Of a DNA stretch of 38,728 nucleotides, positions 17,301 to 24,515 are shown one piece after another (within the stretch, counting starts at the first letter, position 1; every line of letters starts with the position of its first letter). The DNA comes from Bacteroidaceae bacterium (lineage in GTDB: Bacteria; Bacteroidota; Bacteroidia; Bacteroidales; Bacteroidaceae). Both the position numbers and the translations under genes were made by a program. The notes beneath the pieces were generated by a model, which made no database searches, was not told where the DNA came from, and saw nothing but the letters and a program-made list of their open reading frames with translations. Where the stretch lies: assembly GCA_017466325.1 (NCBI GenBank), contig JAFTUK010000042.1:1-38728 (forward strand), read 5' to 3'.

Positions 17301-19499
17301 ACGAACATACCAAGCATCGTCCTGCACACCGCCAGCACCTGCCCATGTGCCACCGCTCTTCGTTCCGGAGCCTGTACCACCCCAACCCTCAAGGTTGTTC
17401 ATCGCCCACCAGGCAATAAAGGCAGGACCAGCAACGAAGGCCTTGGCTGACTCGTCATCATAACCATACTTGCGCTTGCCACCTTCTTCCATGGTCAGGA
17501 ACTTGCGCCACACTTCTTCAAGACCGACCAGTTGGAGAGGCATATTGATACCATGCAGGGCCATCCAGTCAATCTCCTGCTGCCAGCGAGTCCAGGTCCA
17601 TGAGGTCATGGAGTAACCGAAAGTACAGGTGTTCAAGTAGTAGCGATACTTGGCATCGCTGACGTGGGTCTCCTCTACTGTAGGCAGAGGCAACTCGCTG
17701 AGGTCGGCATATGCCGCACCCTCATTCTTCACAGCCACGGTCTTCTCGTTGAGCGAGTTCCATGCTATGTTGATGTGTGCGATATGGTTCAGGTACCAAC
17801 CCAAACCTGTAGTGATAGCGCTGATGGTAGTACCCTTGACGAGAATCTTGCCATCTTCGCTTCCAAGCACAAACACTTCCTGCTTGGAGTTCAAGGACGG
17901 GTCAAGCACGAACTTGAACCTATCGGCAACGTCTGCACCACCGATACGACCGACGAGAGCCACTACGGCGGCAGGGTTGTCCACAATAGGTGCCTCGGTG
18001 TAGACAATGGTAATGGTTGCGTTCTCCTCATCTACAACAATGCTCCATGTGTAGCCGCTAATCTCTGAGGCAGAGAAAAGGTCTATATCAAATTCTCCCT
18101 TAGTGAATGTGGTTTCGGCAGAAACGTTTTCACCGTTGTAGGTTATTGTGGGATTATGGCCTTCTGGTGCGTTAACGGCAAATGTATATTTCACCTCTTC
18201 TCTCTGCTCGTACCAGAAATCAATGCGGAATGCCTTGGCATTCATGGTAGTGTTCTCTGTAACAAAGGAGAACGAGAATGCACCTCCAAGGTCGACGTCG
18301 TTGGGGAGAGCAACCTCAAAGTAATCGTCTCCTTCTGCGGCTGAGTTCCAAGCTCCACAGCAACATCCTGCTCCTTCTGCTCCAGCATTAACGCCATCAA
18401 GCAAACCGGCATAGGACTTGTTATAGTTGCCTGTAAAATAGGTTTCCTTAAGTTCTACCTTATTACCCTGTGCATCGAAAAGTTCAAATGAGTCGAAACT
18501 CATGCGCTTGGCGCCATTCTTATAGTATGCTCCAGACTCTGTGAGCGTAAAACGCAAGGTGTTGCAGGAGTTCTCATAACGAATATCGCCAGACTTAAAA
18601 TGGTATTGTCCATTAGATAGAGTAGCTGTAGTTGTATAGTCTATCAAGCCTTCCAATAACCACTTGTTGCAACCGCTACCCACATTGGTAAAGATGCCTG
18701 TACCCACATTCGTGTTTTGGTCGCTACCAAGGTTCTTGGTTGCGTCTGAATGCCGGGTGATTGTCACATAACCGTTCTCGTCAGCCTCGGAAATAGTCCA
18801 AAGTGAAGCTGTCTCCTTGGTGACATTCCATCCGTTTACAGCAGAACTGATATAGGAACCGGCATTGTCCTTGTCTTCAAACATAAAAAGGTCTGCAGAC
18901 GGAATCATATATAGATATGAAGGGGTTTCCTGAAAGGAAGCCTCGGTGCCAGTGGTATGTTTAGTGAAACTGAAATAAGTCCCTGTTTCGCTCTTCAAGG
19001 CATAGTATCCTTGCGTCAGGCTGCTTGAATATTCTATCAAGGCAAACTTCAATCCCGTTCCCTTATCGCAGAAGAGCGGTGAACCTGAGGTGGCATTATC
19101 CATGCTGATAAACTTGCCGTCGGCACGGGCAATGGTGAAGAGGCCAGTTTCTGGCTCACTAATGGTCCATTCGTATGCAGTAGTGCCAATCACGGCATTC
19201 CAGTTGCGGCTTGACGCTTGCATTGCATAGGTGCCGTTTGCATTCTTCAGAACCCATTTGGCGTTATCTGTTGTACCCTTCTCAAAATAGATGATGCAGG
19301 GTTGGGCATTCAAACTGATGTTGTTGGTCGTACCATTGGCATTAGCCTCGTTAATACCCAATGTCTGTATGTCCAGGTACAGCCCCGTGGTTTTTTCCTT
19401 CAAGGCATACATTTTGCCTGCCTCGGGATTGAACTCTGCCCATACCGAGGCTGTTCCCAGCAGGGCAAGCAGAAATGAAAGTAGAAATGTCTTTTTCAT
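14352..19499 (-). CDS. Large multidomain GH89 alpha-N-acetylglucosaminidase, candidate type IX cargo
   Basis: This 1715-residue secreted protein has a signal peptide (residues 1-21, ending ASVWA). Residues about 22-290 look like beta-trefoil-type repeats, followed by a carbohydrate-binding-like region to about 510. The GH89 (NAGLU) catalytic region spans about 515-1270; Glu825 in DPFHEGGG and Glu941 in GAAPEAIEQ fit the acid/base and nucleophile, spaced as in known GH89 enzymes. Another trefoil-like segment and the Prevotella-type C-terminal module (AGMATLCLPF ... GFYRMQDKGG) follow. The end YNMAGQRLNAP...GGKRVIVY resembles a type A sorting domain. GH89 enzymes release terminal alpha-GlcNAc from mucin-type glycans or heparan fragments. 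The catalytic part closely matches the 876-aa protein at 25393-28023. Confidence 0.93.
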   Translation of the reverse strand: MKKTFLLSFLLALLGTASVWAEFNPEAGKMYALKEKTTGLYLDIQTLGINEANANGTTNNISLNAQPCIIYFEKGTTDNAKWVLKNANGTYAMQASSRNWNAVIGTTAYEWTISEPETGLFTIARADGKFISMDNATSGSPLFCDKGTGLKFALIEYSSSLTQGYYALKSETGTYFSFTKHTTGTEASFQETPSYLYMIPSADLFMFEDKDNAGSYISSAVNGWNVTKETASLWTISEADENGYVTITRHSDATKNLGSDQNTNVGTGIFTNVGSGCNKWLLEGLIDYTTTATLSNGQYHFKSGDIRYENSCNTLRFTLTESGAYYKNGAKRMSFDSFELFDAQGNKVELKETYFTGNYNKSYAGLLDGVNAGAEGAGCCCGAWNSAAEGDDYFEVALPNDVDLGGAFSFSFVTENTTMNAKAFRIDFWYEQREEVKYTFAVNAPEGHNPTITYNGENVSAETTFTKGEFDIDLFSASEISGYTWSIVVDEENATITIVYTEAPIVDNPAAVVALVGRIGGADVADRFKFVLDPSLNSKQEVFVLGSEDGKILVKGTTISAITTGLGWYLNHIAHINIAWNSLNEKTVAVKNEGAAYADLSELPLPTVEETHVSDAKYRYYLNTCTFGYSMTSWTWTRWQQEIDWMALHGINMPLQLVGLEEVWRKFLTMEEGGKRKYGYDDESAKAFVAGPAFIAWWAMNNLEGWGGTGSGTKSGGTWAGAGGVQDDAWYVRQKNLAKQITDRQRELGMQPVLPGWSGMVPTNFASKSGYAIRQNGGNWAGDFVRPLLLSVSNDNYAEIASDYYACLKEVMGESQYYSMDPFHEGGGAGTMEDYEALYAAMEAAKPGSQWVIQQWQWSATQKYSLTAVPAGRLVVLDLFSDGSPAFDNYNGYAPQDAVFCAIPNFGGRSGLMGRLQNVTDNYFKFKEKYASIKGIGAAPEAIEQTPVTYDLIFQLPWMNGVKPDVAAWVDNYAVARYGQDNAVVKEAWSLLRQGPLNYGADGIQGPVEDVWAARPNLDANPASAWGKTLNHAGGIYTKARRQMLIDATYKLLSQHEALGLAEGSVYESNYNYDLVEFIGAVMADYAYDLLLGIKEKQKEGMVNPAWQFYLTRREGFLNLLLDVDAFKGTNLNFRLGKWTQEARDAAAEVVGATTATADWYEFNNARTIVSTWSSPNTNLNDYSYRSWQGLIKDLYYPRWKYFFDHECKAGEYQFFEWNWAHGMTHEVGQTTVSDTRLTEGEAGYAYTREPEGNTVEKAKEILDKYIVPLQIGDSTYYAYRHLTNDLSPMITVVAEPGETIDVSPYFISLHQIHVYGDFIDLKGNRGTDLSQIPVKSDIADGVYTATIDLNDGTMLEFAVVINPAYNGVYNINYKDGDKDAPVFVGYNKDEDNSKNVGYKLIAEGTYSADALADKMFTIVPKGTGYSISAQGKFLKSPTLGAWNHIMFSDNAGEAGVYLIEETGTDTGIFKMRGTGSGINYVNDYDKLVFGNDKSDKENLATFTLSQVESYPLTVSSAGMATLCLPFNVMLPEGMTAYDFASTNVMEEGEGAYICIMQSIAASGNTLKAGTPVIVKAEPGDYTLRITMSDRWPISSLPGSLLRGNFTKQELVQGTDVKKFILTNGDNGVGFYRMQDKGGTIGANKCWMEWTTPSGQAEARSFVFSFNEETGINDVISSGQSQDNASHLIYNMAGQRLNAPQKGLNIIGGKRVIVY

Positions 19500-19553
19500 G
19501 CTATTATTATGTATTTATTTGTTATCCACTTATATTATATAAGTTTAGAGTGC

Positions 19554-19585
19554 CAAAGGTAGCGTTTAATCAGATAAGTTCCAAA
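19554..19585 (-). promoter_or_regulatory. Promoter of the large GH89 gene
   Basis: On the minus strand, TTTG (19585-19582), a 20-base spacer and TACCTTTG (19561-19554) match the consensus. The leader to the ATG at 19499 is about 50 bases and AT-rich. Confidence 0.7.
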
Positions 19586-19613
19586 AGATTATTGTTAAAT
19601 AGCGTAAAGTCAA

Positions 19614-19638
19614 AAAAACAGGCACGTGGCCTGTTTTT
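19614..19638 (-). terminator. Terminator of the HAD phosphatase transcript
   Basis: AAAAACAGGC at 19614-19623 pairs with GCCTGTTTTT at 19629-19638 around a 5-base loop. Read leftward it is followed by a seven-T run, a classic intrinsic terminator for the leftward HAD gene ending at 19654. Confidence 0.85.
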
Positions 19639-19653
19639 GCATTTGACGATTCG

Positions 19654-20367
19654 TCATAGTATCTGGAGTATCTCTCGAAGTGAGTTAATCTCGTAGTTCA
19701 CTGGTTCCGTTGCCTTGTTCTCCTTGGGATTGGGATTGAACCACATGACGTCCAGGCCGGAGGCTTTTGCCCCGAGAATGTCGGTTTGGAAGTTGTCGCC
19801 TATCATCAGGGTGGTTTCGGGCCTGGCACCTGTCATGCGGAAGGCATAGTCGAAATATACGGGGGAAGGTTTGTTGGCTCCGGCATCCTCGGACAGCACT
19901 ATGGTGTCGAAATAGTCCTTCATGCCACAGGCTTCCAACTTGCGGTACTGCACCTCGTGGAAACCGTTGCTGCACATGTGCAAGCCGTAACCTCGGGACT
20001 TGAGATAGTCCATCACCTCGTGTGCGCCGTCAATCACTCCGGGCTTCACGGCACAGAGTTCCAGAAAACGGTCGCTCACCTCAAGGCAGAACTCAACGCT
20101 TACATTCTCCAGTCCGCGACCTTTGCTCAAGGGACGGCGGAAGCGCTCCACGATAAGGACATCGCGGGTTATCTCGCCGGCAGCATACTGTTTCCACAGG
20201 TCAAGGTTGGTTTCCCAGTAAGGGATGTGGAAGTCCTCGAACTTGTCAAAATGGCGGTGCAGGGCGAAGTCTTCATAGAGTTCGCCCAATGCTATGTCGG
20301 CATTGCCGTGCGTGTCGTACAGGGTGTCGTCGAAATCCAGGAATATGTCTTTGTAGTGCTTTTCCAT
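19654..20367 (-). CDS. HAD family hydrolase, YjjG-like nucleotidase
   Basis: This 237-residue protein shows the haloacid dehalogenase motifs: DFDDTLYDT (nucleophile Asp, motif I) near residue 11, CSNGF (motif II), a Lys in DAGANKPSP (motif III) and [12 protein letters not shown] (motif IV). A helical cap lies between motifs I and II. Length and motif wording fit the YjjG family of noncanonical pyrimidine nucleotidases, which dephosphorylate UMP, dUMP, dTMP or damaged analogues; the substrate remains an inference. The gene lies 47 bases downstream of the 2-hydroxyacid dehydrogenase gene on the same strand and is followed by an intrinsic terminator, so the two probably form an operon. Confidence 0.88.
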   Translation of the reverse strand: MEKHYKDIFLDFDDTLYDTHGNADIALGELYEDFALHRHFDKFEDFHIPYWETNLDLWKQYAAGEITRDVLIVERFRRPLSKGRGLENVSVEFCLEVSDRFLELCAVKPGVIDGAHEVMDYLKSRGYGLHMCSNGFHEVQYRKLEACGMKDYFDTIVLSEDAGANKPSPVYFDYAFRMTGARPETTLMIGDNFQTDILGAKASGLDVMWFNPNPKENKATEPVNYEINSLREILQIL

Positions 20368-20383
20368 TGGGGTTGGTTTAAGG

Positions 20384-20419
20384 GACTTTAGTGTCTTTAG
20401 AGTCTATAAGGTCTTTAGG
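20384..20419. repeat. 9-bp minisatellite (4 units)
   Basis: Four degenerate 9-base units read GACTTTAGT, GTCTTTAGA, GTCTATAAG and GTCTTTAGG. The array spans the stop codon of the dehydrogenase gene (20415-20417). Confidence 0.7.
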
Positions 20420-21377
20420 GGAGGATTGTGTTTTGGGGCCTGCCATTGGCAAAGGCCTTCACGTTTTCTATGGCCGTAGCCAACAGGCGCTGCCTTGCTT
20501 CGGCCGTGGCCCATGCTATGTGCGGGGTGATGTGGCAGTTGGGGGCACCTATCAGAGGGCTGTCGTTCCGTGGAGGTTCTTCGGTGAGGACATCCACTCC
20601 TGCGGCACGTATTCTGCCGGCACGGAGTGCATCTGCCAGAGCCTGCTCGTCAACAAGCGGTCCTCTGCCCGTATTTATCAGTATGGCCGTAGGCTTCATC
20701 AGTGCCAGACGCCCGGCATTTGCCAGATGCAGGGTGTCCTCGGCCAACGGACAATGCAGGGAAAGTACATCGGCCTGGGCGAAGAGTTCCTCGTATGACG
20801 CGGCCTTGCATATTCCCAGGGCCTGGAGCGTTTCTGCCGTTTTCCCGCTCATGGCCATCACTTTCATGCCGAAGGCCTGTGCTATCCTTGCCACCGCCAT
20901 GCCGGTGTTTCCAAGACCCACGATGCCCATCGTACGGCCGTCCAGTTCTGTCAGCGGTACGTTGTAGAAACAGAAATCCTCGCATCGGCTCCACTTGCCG
21001 GCTTTCACCTCAGAGGTGTACCCTGCCACCGAACTGGTAATATTCAGCAGGTGGGCGAAGACCATCTGTGCCACCGACATGGTACTGTAGGCCGGCACAT
21101 TGGTGACGGTGATGCCATGCTCGTGTGCGGCCGGGATGTCCACCACATTGTATCCCGTGGCCAGTACCCCCACGTAGCGCAGTTGGGGCAGAGCCTCCAT
21201 CACCTCGCGCGTTATCTTCACCTTGTTCACCAGCACTGCATCGGCTCCCGTGGCACGTGCCACCACATCCTCGGGGGCGGTACGGTCGTAGACCTCCACC
21301 TGTCCCAAGGCATACAGGGGGTCCCACGACAGGTCTCCGGGATTGGCCGTATATGCATCCAAAACAACTATCTTCAT
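20415..21377 (-). CDS. D-2-hydroxyacid dehydrogenase (NAD-dependent)
   Basis: This 320-residue protein has the D-isomer-specific 2-hydroxyacid dehydrogenase layout. The catalytic domain is split around a Rossmann NAD-binding domain whose GLGNTG loop lies in MGIVGLGNTGMAVA. Catalytic Arg is in INTGRGPLVDE, Glu in LTEEPP and the proton-relay His in ITPHIAWAT. The wording is close to glycerate dehydrogenase/hydroxypyruvate reductase proteins, but the exact hydroxyacid is not fixed by sequence. It is preceded by a TATCTTTG box at 21403-21410 and followed after 47 bases by the HAD phosphatase. Confidence 0.9.
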   Translation of the reverse strand: MKIVVLDAYTANPGDLSWDPLYALGQVEVYDRTAPEDVVARATGADAVLVNKVKITREVMEALPQLRYVGVLATGYNVVDIPAAHEHGITVTNVPAYSTMSVAQMVFAHLLNITSSVAGYTSEVKAGKWSRCEDFCFYNVPLTELDGRTMGIVGLGNTGMAVARIAQAFGMKVMAMSGKTAETLQALGICKAASYEELFAQADVLSLHCPLAEDTLHLANAGRLALMKPTAILINTGRGPLVDEQALADALRAGRIRAAGVDVLTEEPPRNDSPLIGAPNCHITPHIAWATAEARQRLLATAIENVKAFANGRPQNTILP

Positions 21378-21402
21378 GTGCCTTTATGTTTGTTCCTTAG
21401 GG

Positions 21403-21410
21403 CAAAGATA
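21403..21410 (-). promoter_or_regulatory. -7 box of the hydroxyacid dehydrogenase operon
   Basis: TATCTTTG on the minus strand matches TAnnTTTG and lies 25 bases before the start codon. The -33 element is not obvious. Confidence 0.55.
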
Positions 21411-21453
21411 CTTGTTTTTTACGAGAAAGCCCGCCTCGCGTCCCGTTTTTTCG

Positions 21454-21545
21454 CCAGTCCTCCTACTAAGAGTACTCCAGTCCTCCTACTAAGAGTACTC
21501 CAGTCCTCCTATTAAGAGTACTGCTGTCCTCCTATTAAGAGGACT
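21454..21545. repeat. Tandem array of four 23-bp units with inner dyad
   Basis: Four contiguous 23-base units (consensus CCAGTCCTCCTACTAAGAGTACT) run without spacers. Units 1-2 are identical, unit 3 has one change and unit 4 has several. Each unit holds an inverted repeat AGTcCTC/GAGtACT; in unit 4 it is perfect (GTCCTC/GAGGAC). The array lies between the dehydrogenase promoter and the S46 peptidase terminator. Confidence 0.9.
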
Positions 21546-21563
21546 GGCTATGCCACATATAGG

Positions 21564-21597
21564 AAAAGCGCCTGGCCAACGAAGACCAGGCGCTTTT
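21564..21597 (-). terminator. Terminator of the S46 peptidase gene
   Basis: AAAAGCGCCTGG at 21564-21575 pairs perfectly with CCAGGCGCTTTT at 21586-21597 (12 bp, 10-base loop). It lies 23 bases beyond the peptidase stop, read leftward, and ends in a T-run. Confidence 0.85.
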
Positions 21598-21620
21598 ATC
21601 GTGAAGGGAGCAGTTTGGGT

Positions 21621-23771
21621 TTATAGTCCCAGTTCCTTGATGATGTTCTTGCCTCCGCCCCAGCGGTCGATTATCCACAGGACGAAACGGATGTCCACAC
21701 CAATGCAGCGCTGCAGTGTGGGGTCGAAACTGATGTCACCTGCCATGGCCTCCCAGTTGCCGTCGAAAGCAAGGCCGATGACATGGCCGTTGCCGTCGAA
21801 CATGGGCGAACCGCTGTTGCCGCCGGTGATGTCGTTGTTGCTCAGGAAGCAGAGGTGCATCTGCTTGGTCTTCTTGTCGGCATACTTGCCGAACTTGCCC
21901 TTCTTGAGCAGTTTCACTATGTCGGCCTCCAGTTCATAGTCCTCTATCTCCTCCTGCTTGGCAGCCTTGTCCAGAAGGCTCTGGCTGTTGGTAAAGTAGT
22001 TGTAGTGCGTGCCGTTGGCGGTGTAGTCCTGTATGAAGCCGTAGGACAGGCGCATGGTCATGTTGGCGTCGGAATAGTGGGCCTCGTCCAGCTCCATGTC
22101 CAAGAGGGCCTGTGTGAGCAGGCGCTCGTTGTGGTCGATGACAGGCAGGGTGCTTCTGATGGAAACCAGCAGGTCATAATAGGTGTTGATGATAGCATCG
22201 GCATACTGCATGGCGATGTCCGTCTCGCGCAGGGTGCTGTCGGCCATCACCTTTGCCACGCAGGTGGTGTCCAGCAGGCAGGTCTTGGCAAAGACATCCT
22301 TGGCATAGGCCTTGGTGTCGCCGCCATAGAGGCTGTCTATCAGTTGGTAGAAGTCGGGCAGGAACTCACCCTTGGACCATGTGCGGTAGTCCTGAAGGAG
22401 CACACCCATGGTTTCCTCGTCCACGCGGGGTTCGTAGTCCTTGTAGAAAGCCTTCAGGTTGTCCACGCACAGGGCGGCATCCTCGGCGGTGGCATCAAAG
22501 GGCAGACGTGACAGACGGCTGGCAACGTTGCGCAGTTCTATGCCGCGGAAGAACACTTCGCTATAGTAGGTCAGCAGCGCCATCTTCTCCTTGCGCTGGG
22601 TATAGGCCTTCTCCAGTTCGGACAGGACGGAACCGTAGCGTGCCTTGCGTGCCTCGTCCTTGGCATACCAGTTGCGAATGTTCTGCTCTATCTTCTTCTT
22701 CTGTCCCACGATGTCCAGGTCCTTCACGGCCTTGTTCATGCCTATGGAGTTCTTCCAGTAGTTGCTGCTGCTTGCCCACTTGCTGGAGTACTTGATGGCA
22801 ATGGCACGGTCCTCGTCCATCCAGTGCCTCCATACGTTCTGCTTGGCGGTACGCACATCGATGACGGCCTGGTTGGTGGCCTCGGTGCGCTCCACGATGC
22901 CCCATGAAGAGAGGTAGCGGTCGGTGCTGCCGGGATAACCGATGGTCATGCAATAGTCGCCGGGGGCATAGCCCTTGATGGAAACGGGAGCATAGCCGGG
23001 AGTCTTCAGGGGCACATTGTCCTCGCTGTACTCGGCAGGTGTGCCGTCGGGCTTGGCATAGATGCGGAACATGGAGAAGTCGCATGTCTGGCGGGGCCAC
23101 ATCCAGTTGTCGGTGTCGCCACCGAACTTGCCCAGGGTCTCCGTGGCGGTGAACACCAGGCGAATGTCGTGGTACACCTTGTAATAGTTGGCATAGAAAG
23201 CATTGCCACCATAATAAGATGCCACACGGCAATCTAATCCCTTGTTTCTCTTCTCAAACATAAACTCTCGCTCCAACTCAATACATATGCTATCAATGTA
23301 AGCACTTTCTACCTGTGCCGAATCCATCACACCGGCCTTTTCCTTGTAAAGGCGTGAGAGTTCCTCATTGACACGCTCGGTGCAATCCTCCACTCTGTCC
23401 AGAAAGCGCACATAGAGTCCATGGGCAGGACGCTCCTGTTCGCGCTTCTTGGCAACGAAACCGTTCTTCAGTATGTCGTCCTCGGGAGTGGACAGGGCCT
23501 GGATGGCACCATAACCGCAATGGTGGTTGGTGAAGAACAGACCTTCGGGAGACACCACAACGCCGGAGCAGAAGTCGCCCAGATTGATAACAGCATCCTT
23601 CAGGCTGCGGCCGTTGGGATTGTACAGTTCCTCGGGAGTGAGGGTAAGGCCGAGAGACTTCATCGTCTCTGCCGTCTTGGGGTTGATGTGAGAGAGCATC
23701 CACATGCCCTCGTCGGCACTCGCCATGAGCGAGCACATCACTGCCGTAAGTGTAACTAATAGTTTACGCAT
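21621..23771 (-). CDS. S46 family dipeptidyl-peptidase, DPP7-like
   Basis: This 716-residue protein has a signal peptide (residues about 1-19) and the S46 serine peptidase landmarks: FTNHHCGYG (catalytic His, residue 83 or 84), DTDNWMWPRQTCDF (catalytic Asp) and GGNSGSP with Ser653. S46 enzymes cleave dipeptides from the N terminus of peptides in the periplasm. Specificity in this family follows the residue 18 after the Ser: Arg673 in P. gingivalis DPP11 selects Asp/Glu, while Gly in DPP7 allows hydrophobic residues. Here that residue is Gly671 (AFDGNWE), so DPP7-like specificity is predicted. Length matches the family (about 700-720). Transcription is predicted from a promoter inside a palindromic element at 23809-23840; a terminator follows. 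Confidence 0.94.
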   Translation of the reverse strand: MRKLLVTLTAVMCSLMASADEGMWMLSHINPKTAETMKSLGLTLTPEELYNPNGRSLKDAVINLGDFCSGVVVSPEGLFFTNHHCGYGAIQALSTPEDDILKNGFVAKKREQERPAHGLYVRFLDRVEDCTERVNEELSRLYKEKAGVMDSAQVESAYIDSICIELEREFMFEKRNKGLDCRVASYYGGNAFYANYYKVYHDIRLVFTATETLGKFGGDTDNWMWPRQTCDFSMFRIYAKPDGTPAEYSEDNVPLKTPGYAPVSIKGYAPGDYCMTIGYPGSTDRYLSSWGIVERTEATNQAVIDVRTAKQNVWRHWMDEDRAIAIKYSSKWASSSNYWKNSIGMNKAVKDLDIVGQKKKIEQNIRNWYAKDEARKARYGSVLSELEKAYTQRKEKMALLTYYSEVFFRGIELRNVASRLSRLPFDATAEDAALCVDNLKAFYKDYEPRVDEETMGVLLQDYRTWSKGEFLPDFYQLIDSLYGGDTKAYAKDVFAKTCLLDTTCVAKVMADSTLRETDIAMQYADAIINTYYDLLVSIRSTLPVIDHNERLLTQALLDMELDEAHYSDANMTMRLSYGFIQDYTANGTHYNYFTNSQSLLDKAAKQEEIEDYELEADIVKLLKKGKFGKYADKKTKQMHLCFLSNNDITGGNSGSPMFDGNGHVIGLAFDGNWEAMAGDISFDPTLQRCIGVDIRFVLWIIDRWGGGKNIIKELGL

Positions 23772-23808
23772 ACCTTATTATTTATTGTCCTTTTTTCTTT
23801 AGCGGATG

Positions 23809-23840
23809 CAAAGGTACGATTAAGTGAGCGAAATGTCAAA
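23809..23840 (-). promoter_or_regulatory. Promoter of the S46 peptidase within a palindromic element
   Basis: On the minus strand, TTTG (23840-23837), a 20-base spacer and TACCTTTG (23816-23809) match the consensus. The spacer (ACATTTCGCTCACTTAATCG) is almost the same as in the dapB promoters, which is unusual because spacers are normally free to vary. Confidence 0.7.
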
Positions 23841-23872
23841 TTTATTTGAACATTTCCGAGCGATAGTACCTT
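23811..23872. repeat. Palindromic promoter element, copy A
   Basis: Outer arms AAGGTAC (23811-23817) and GTACCTT (23866-23872) pair over 7 bp. An inner 11-bp stem with one bulge joins 23830-23840 to 23845-23856 around loop TTTA. Between the stems the leftward strand carries CGCTCGG on one side and CGCTCACTTAATC on the other. Confidence 0.75.
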
Positions 23873-23888
23873 AGAGGCGCCAGCCTCA

Positions 23889-23951
23889 AAGTACGATTAA
23901 GTGAGCGAAAAAGCAAATCATCGATTTGGTTTTTCCAAACGTGAGTACCTT
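23889..23951. repeat. Palindromic promoter element, copy B
   Basis: It has the same layout and orientation as copy A, 17 bases away. The inner stem pairs 23907-23919 with 23923-23935 (12 bp, one mismatch) although its sequence differs from copy A. The outer arm has lost one G, turning the -7 box into TACTTTG, so promoter activity is doubtful. Confidence 0.7.
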
Positions 23952-23954
23952 AGA

Positions 23955-23991
23955 GCTCTTTAAGGCCTCTAAGGTCCTTAGGGACTTTATG
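23955..23991. repeat. 9-bp minisatellite (4 units)
   Basis: Units read GCTCTTTAAG, GCCTCTAAG, GTCCTTAGG and GACTTTATG. They resemble the array at 20384-20419. Confidence 0.6.
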
Positions 23992-24036
23992 GCCGATAAT
24001 TCCGGGCGTGTAGCACGGGATTTCATATTTTATTGC

Positions 24037-24044
24037 TATCTTTG
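24037..24044 (+). promoter_or_regulatory. -7 box TATCTTTG of the 24076-29030 block
   Basis: TATCTTTG lies 31 bases before the ATG at 24076. No clear -33 TTTG is seen. Confidence 0.5.
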
Positions 24045-24075
24045 CCTACGCATAATATACATTATCAATCATTCA

Positions 24076-24462
24076 ATGGGCAGAAACAAATTCTCACAAC
24101 GCGAGATAGAAATAATAGGCAAGTTGCTGCGCCGAAAGATGGCAGGCACGCGCTTCCAGCAGAAGATGGTACGCCATACACTGCGCACTACATTCGAGTT
24201 CAACATCGCCGACTTCAACATACAGGGCAAGGCCTTCGGACCCGAAGACCTTGACGAATGTGTACGCCGTGGCCGAATACAAATTCTGGACGATGCCACC
24301 ATCGAGGCCATGAAGCAACGCCATGCCGAAAAGCGCCAGCGCGACGAAGCCCTTCGTCAGGCCGAGGCCGTGGCAAGCGGTGATGCCGTAGACTGGCAGG
24401 AAGTGCAAAGGCAATGGGACGAGTACTACAAGAACAACCCCGAGGAACAGCCTGGCCTCTGA
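24076..24462 (+). CDS. Conserved hypothetical protein, Bacteroidales type
   Basis: This 128-residue soluble protein starts MGRNKFSQREIEIIGKLLRR and is mostly helical and charged, with no signal peptide or membrane segment. An Arg/Lys-rich first half (QKMVRHTLRTTFEF) could bind nucleic acid, but I recognise no named domain. The second half, DLDECVRRGRIQILDDATIEAM, leads to a Gln/Glu-rich tail. I recall similar proteins in other Bacteroidales as uncharacterised. The frame extends upstream to 23926 through the 9-bp repeat and promoter; the ATG at 24076, 31 bases after TATCTTTG, is the likely start. A ferredoxin-nitroreductase gene follows 53 bases later, after a small 9-bp repeat. Confidence 0.8.
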   Translation: MGRNKFSQREIEIIGKLLRRKMAGTRFQQKMVRHTLRTTFEFNIADFNIQGKAFGPEDLDECVRRGRIQILDDATIEAMKQRHAEKRQRDEALRQAEAVASGDAVDWQEVQRQWDEYYKNNPEEQPGL

Positions 24463-24475
24463 GAACCAATAACCA

Positions 24476-24502
24476 TTCTATAGATGCTATAGATTCTATA
24501 AA
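24476..24502. repeat. 9-bp minisatellite (3 units)
   Basis: Units TTCTATAGA, TGCTATAGA and TTCTATAAA lie in the gap between two genes. The unit length equals that of the arrays at 20384 and 23955. Confidence 0.6.
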
Positions 24503-24515
24503 ACAGTCCACTCAC

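Noticed and set aside
21454-21545. Possible CRISPR array
   Set aside because: Units are contiguous with no unique spacers and no cas genes are present.
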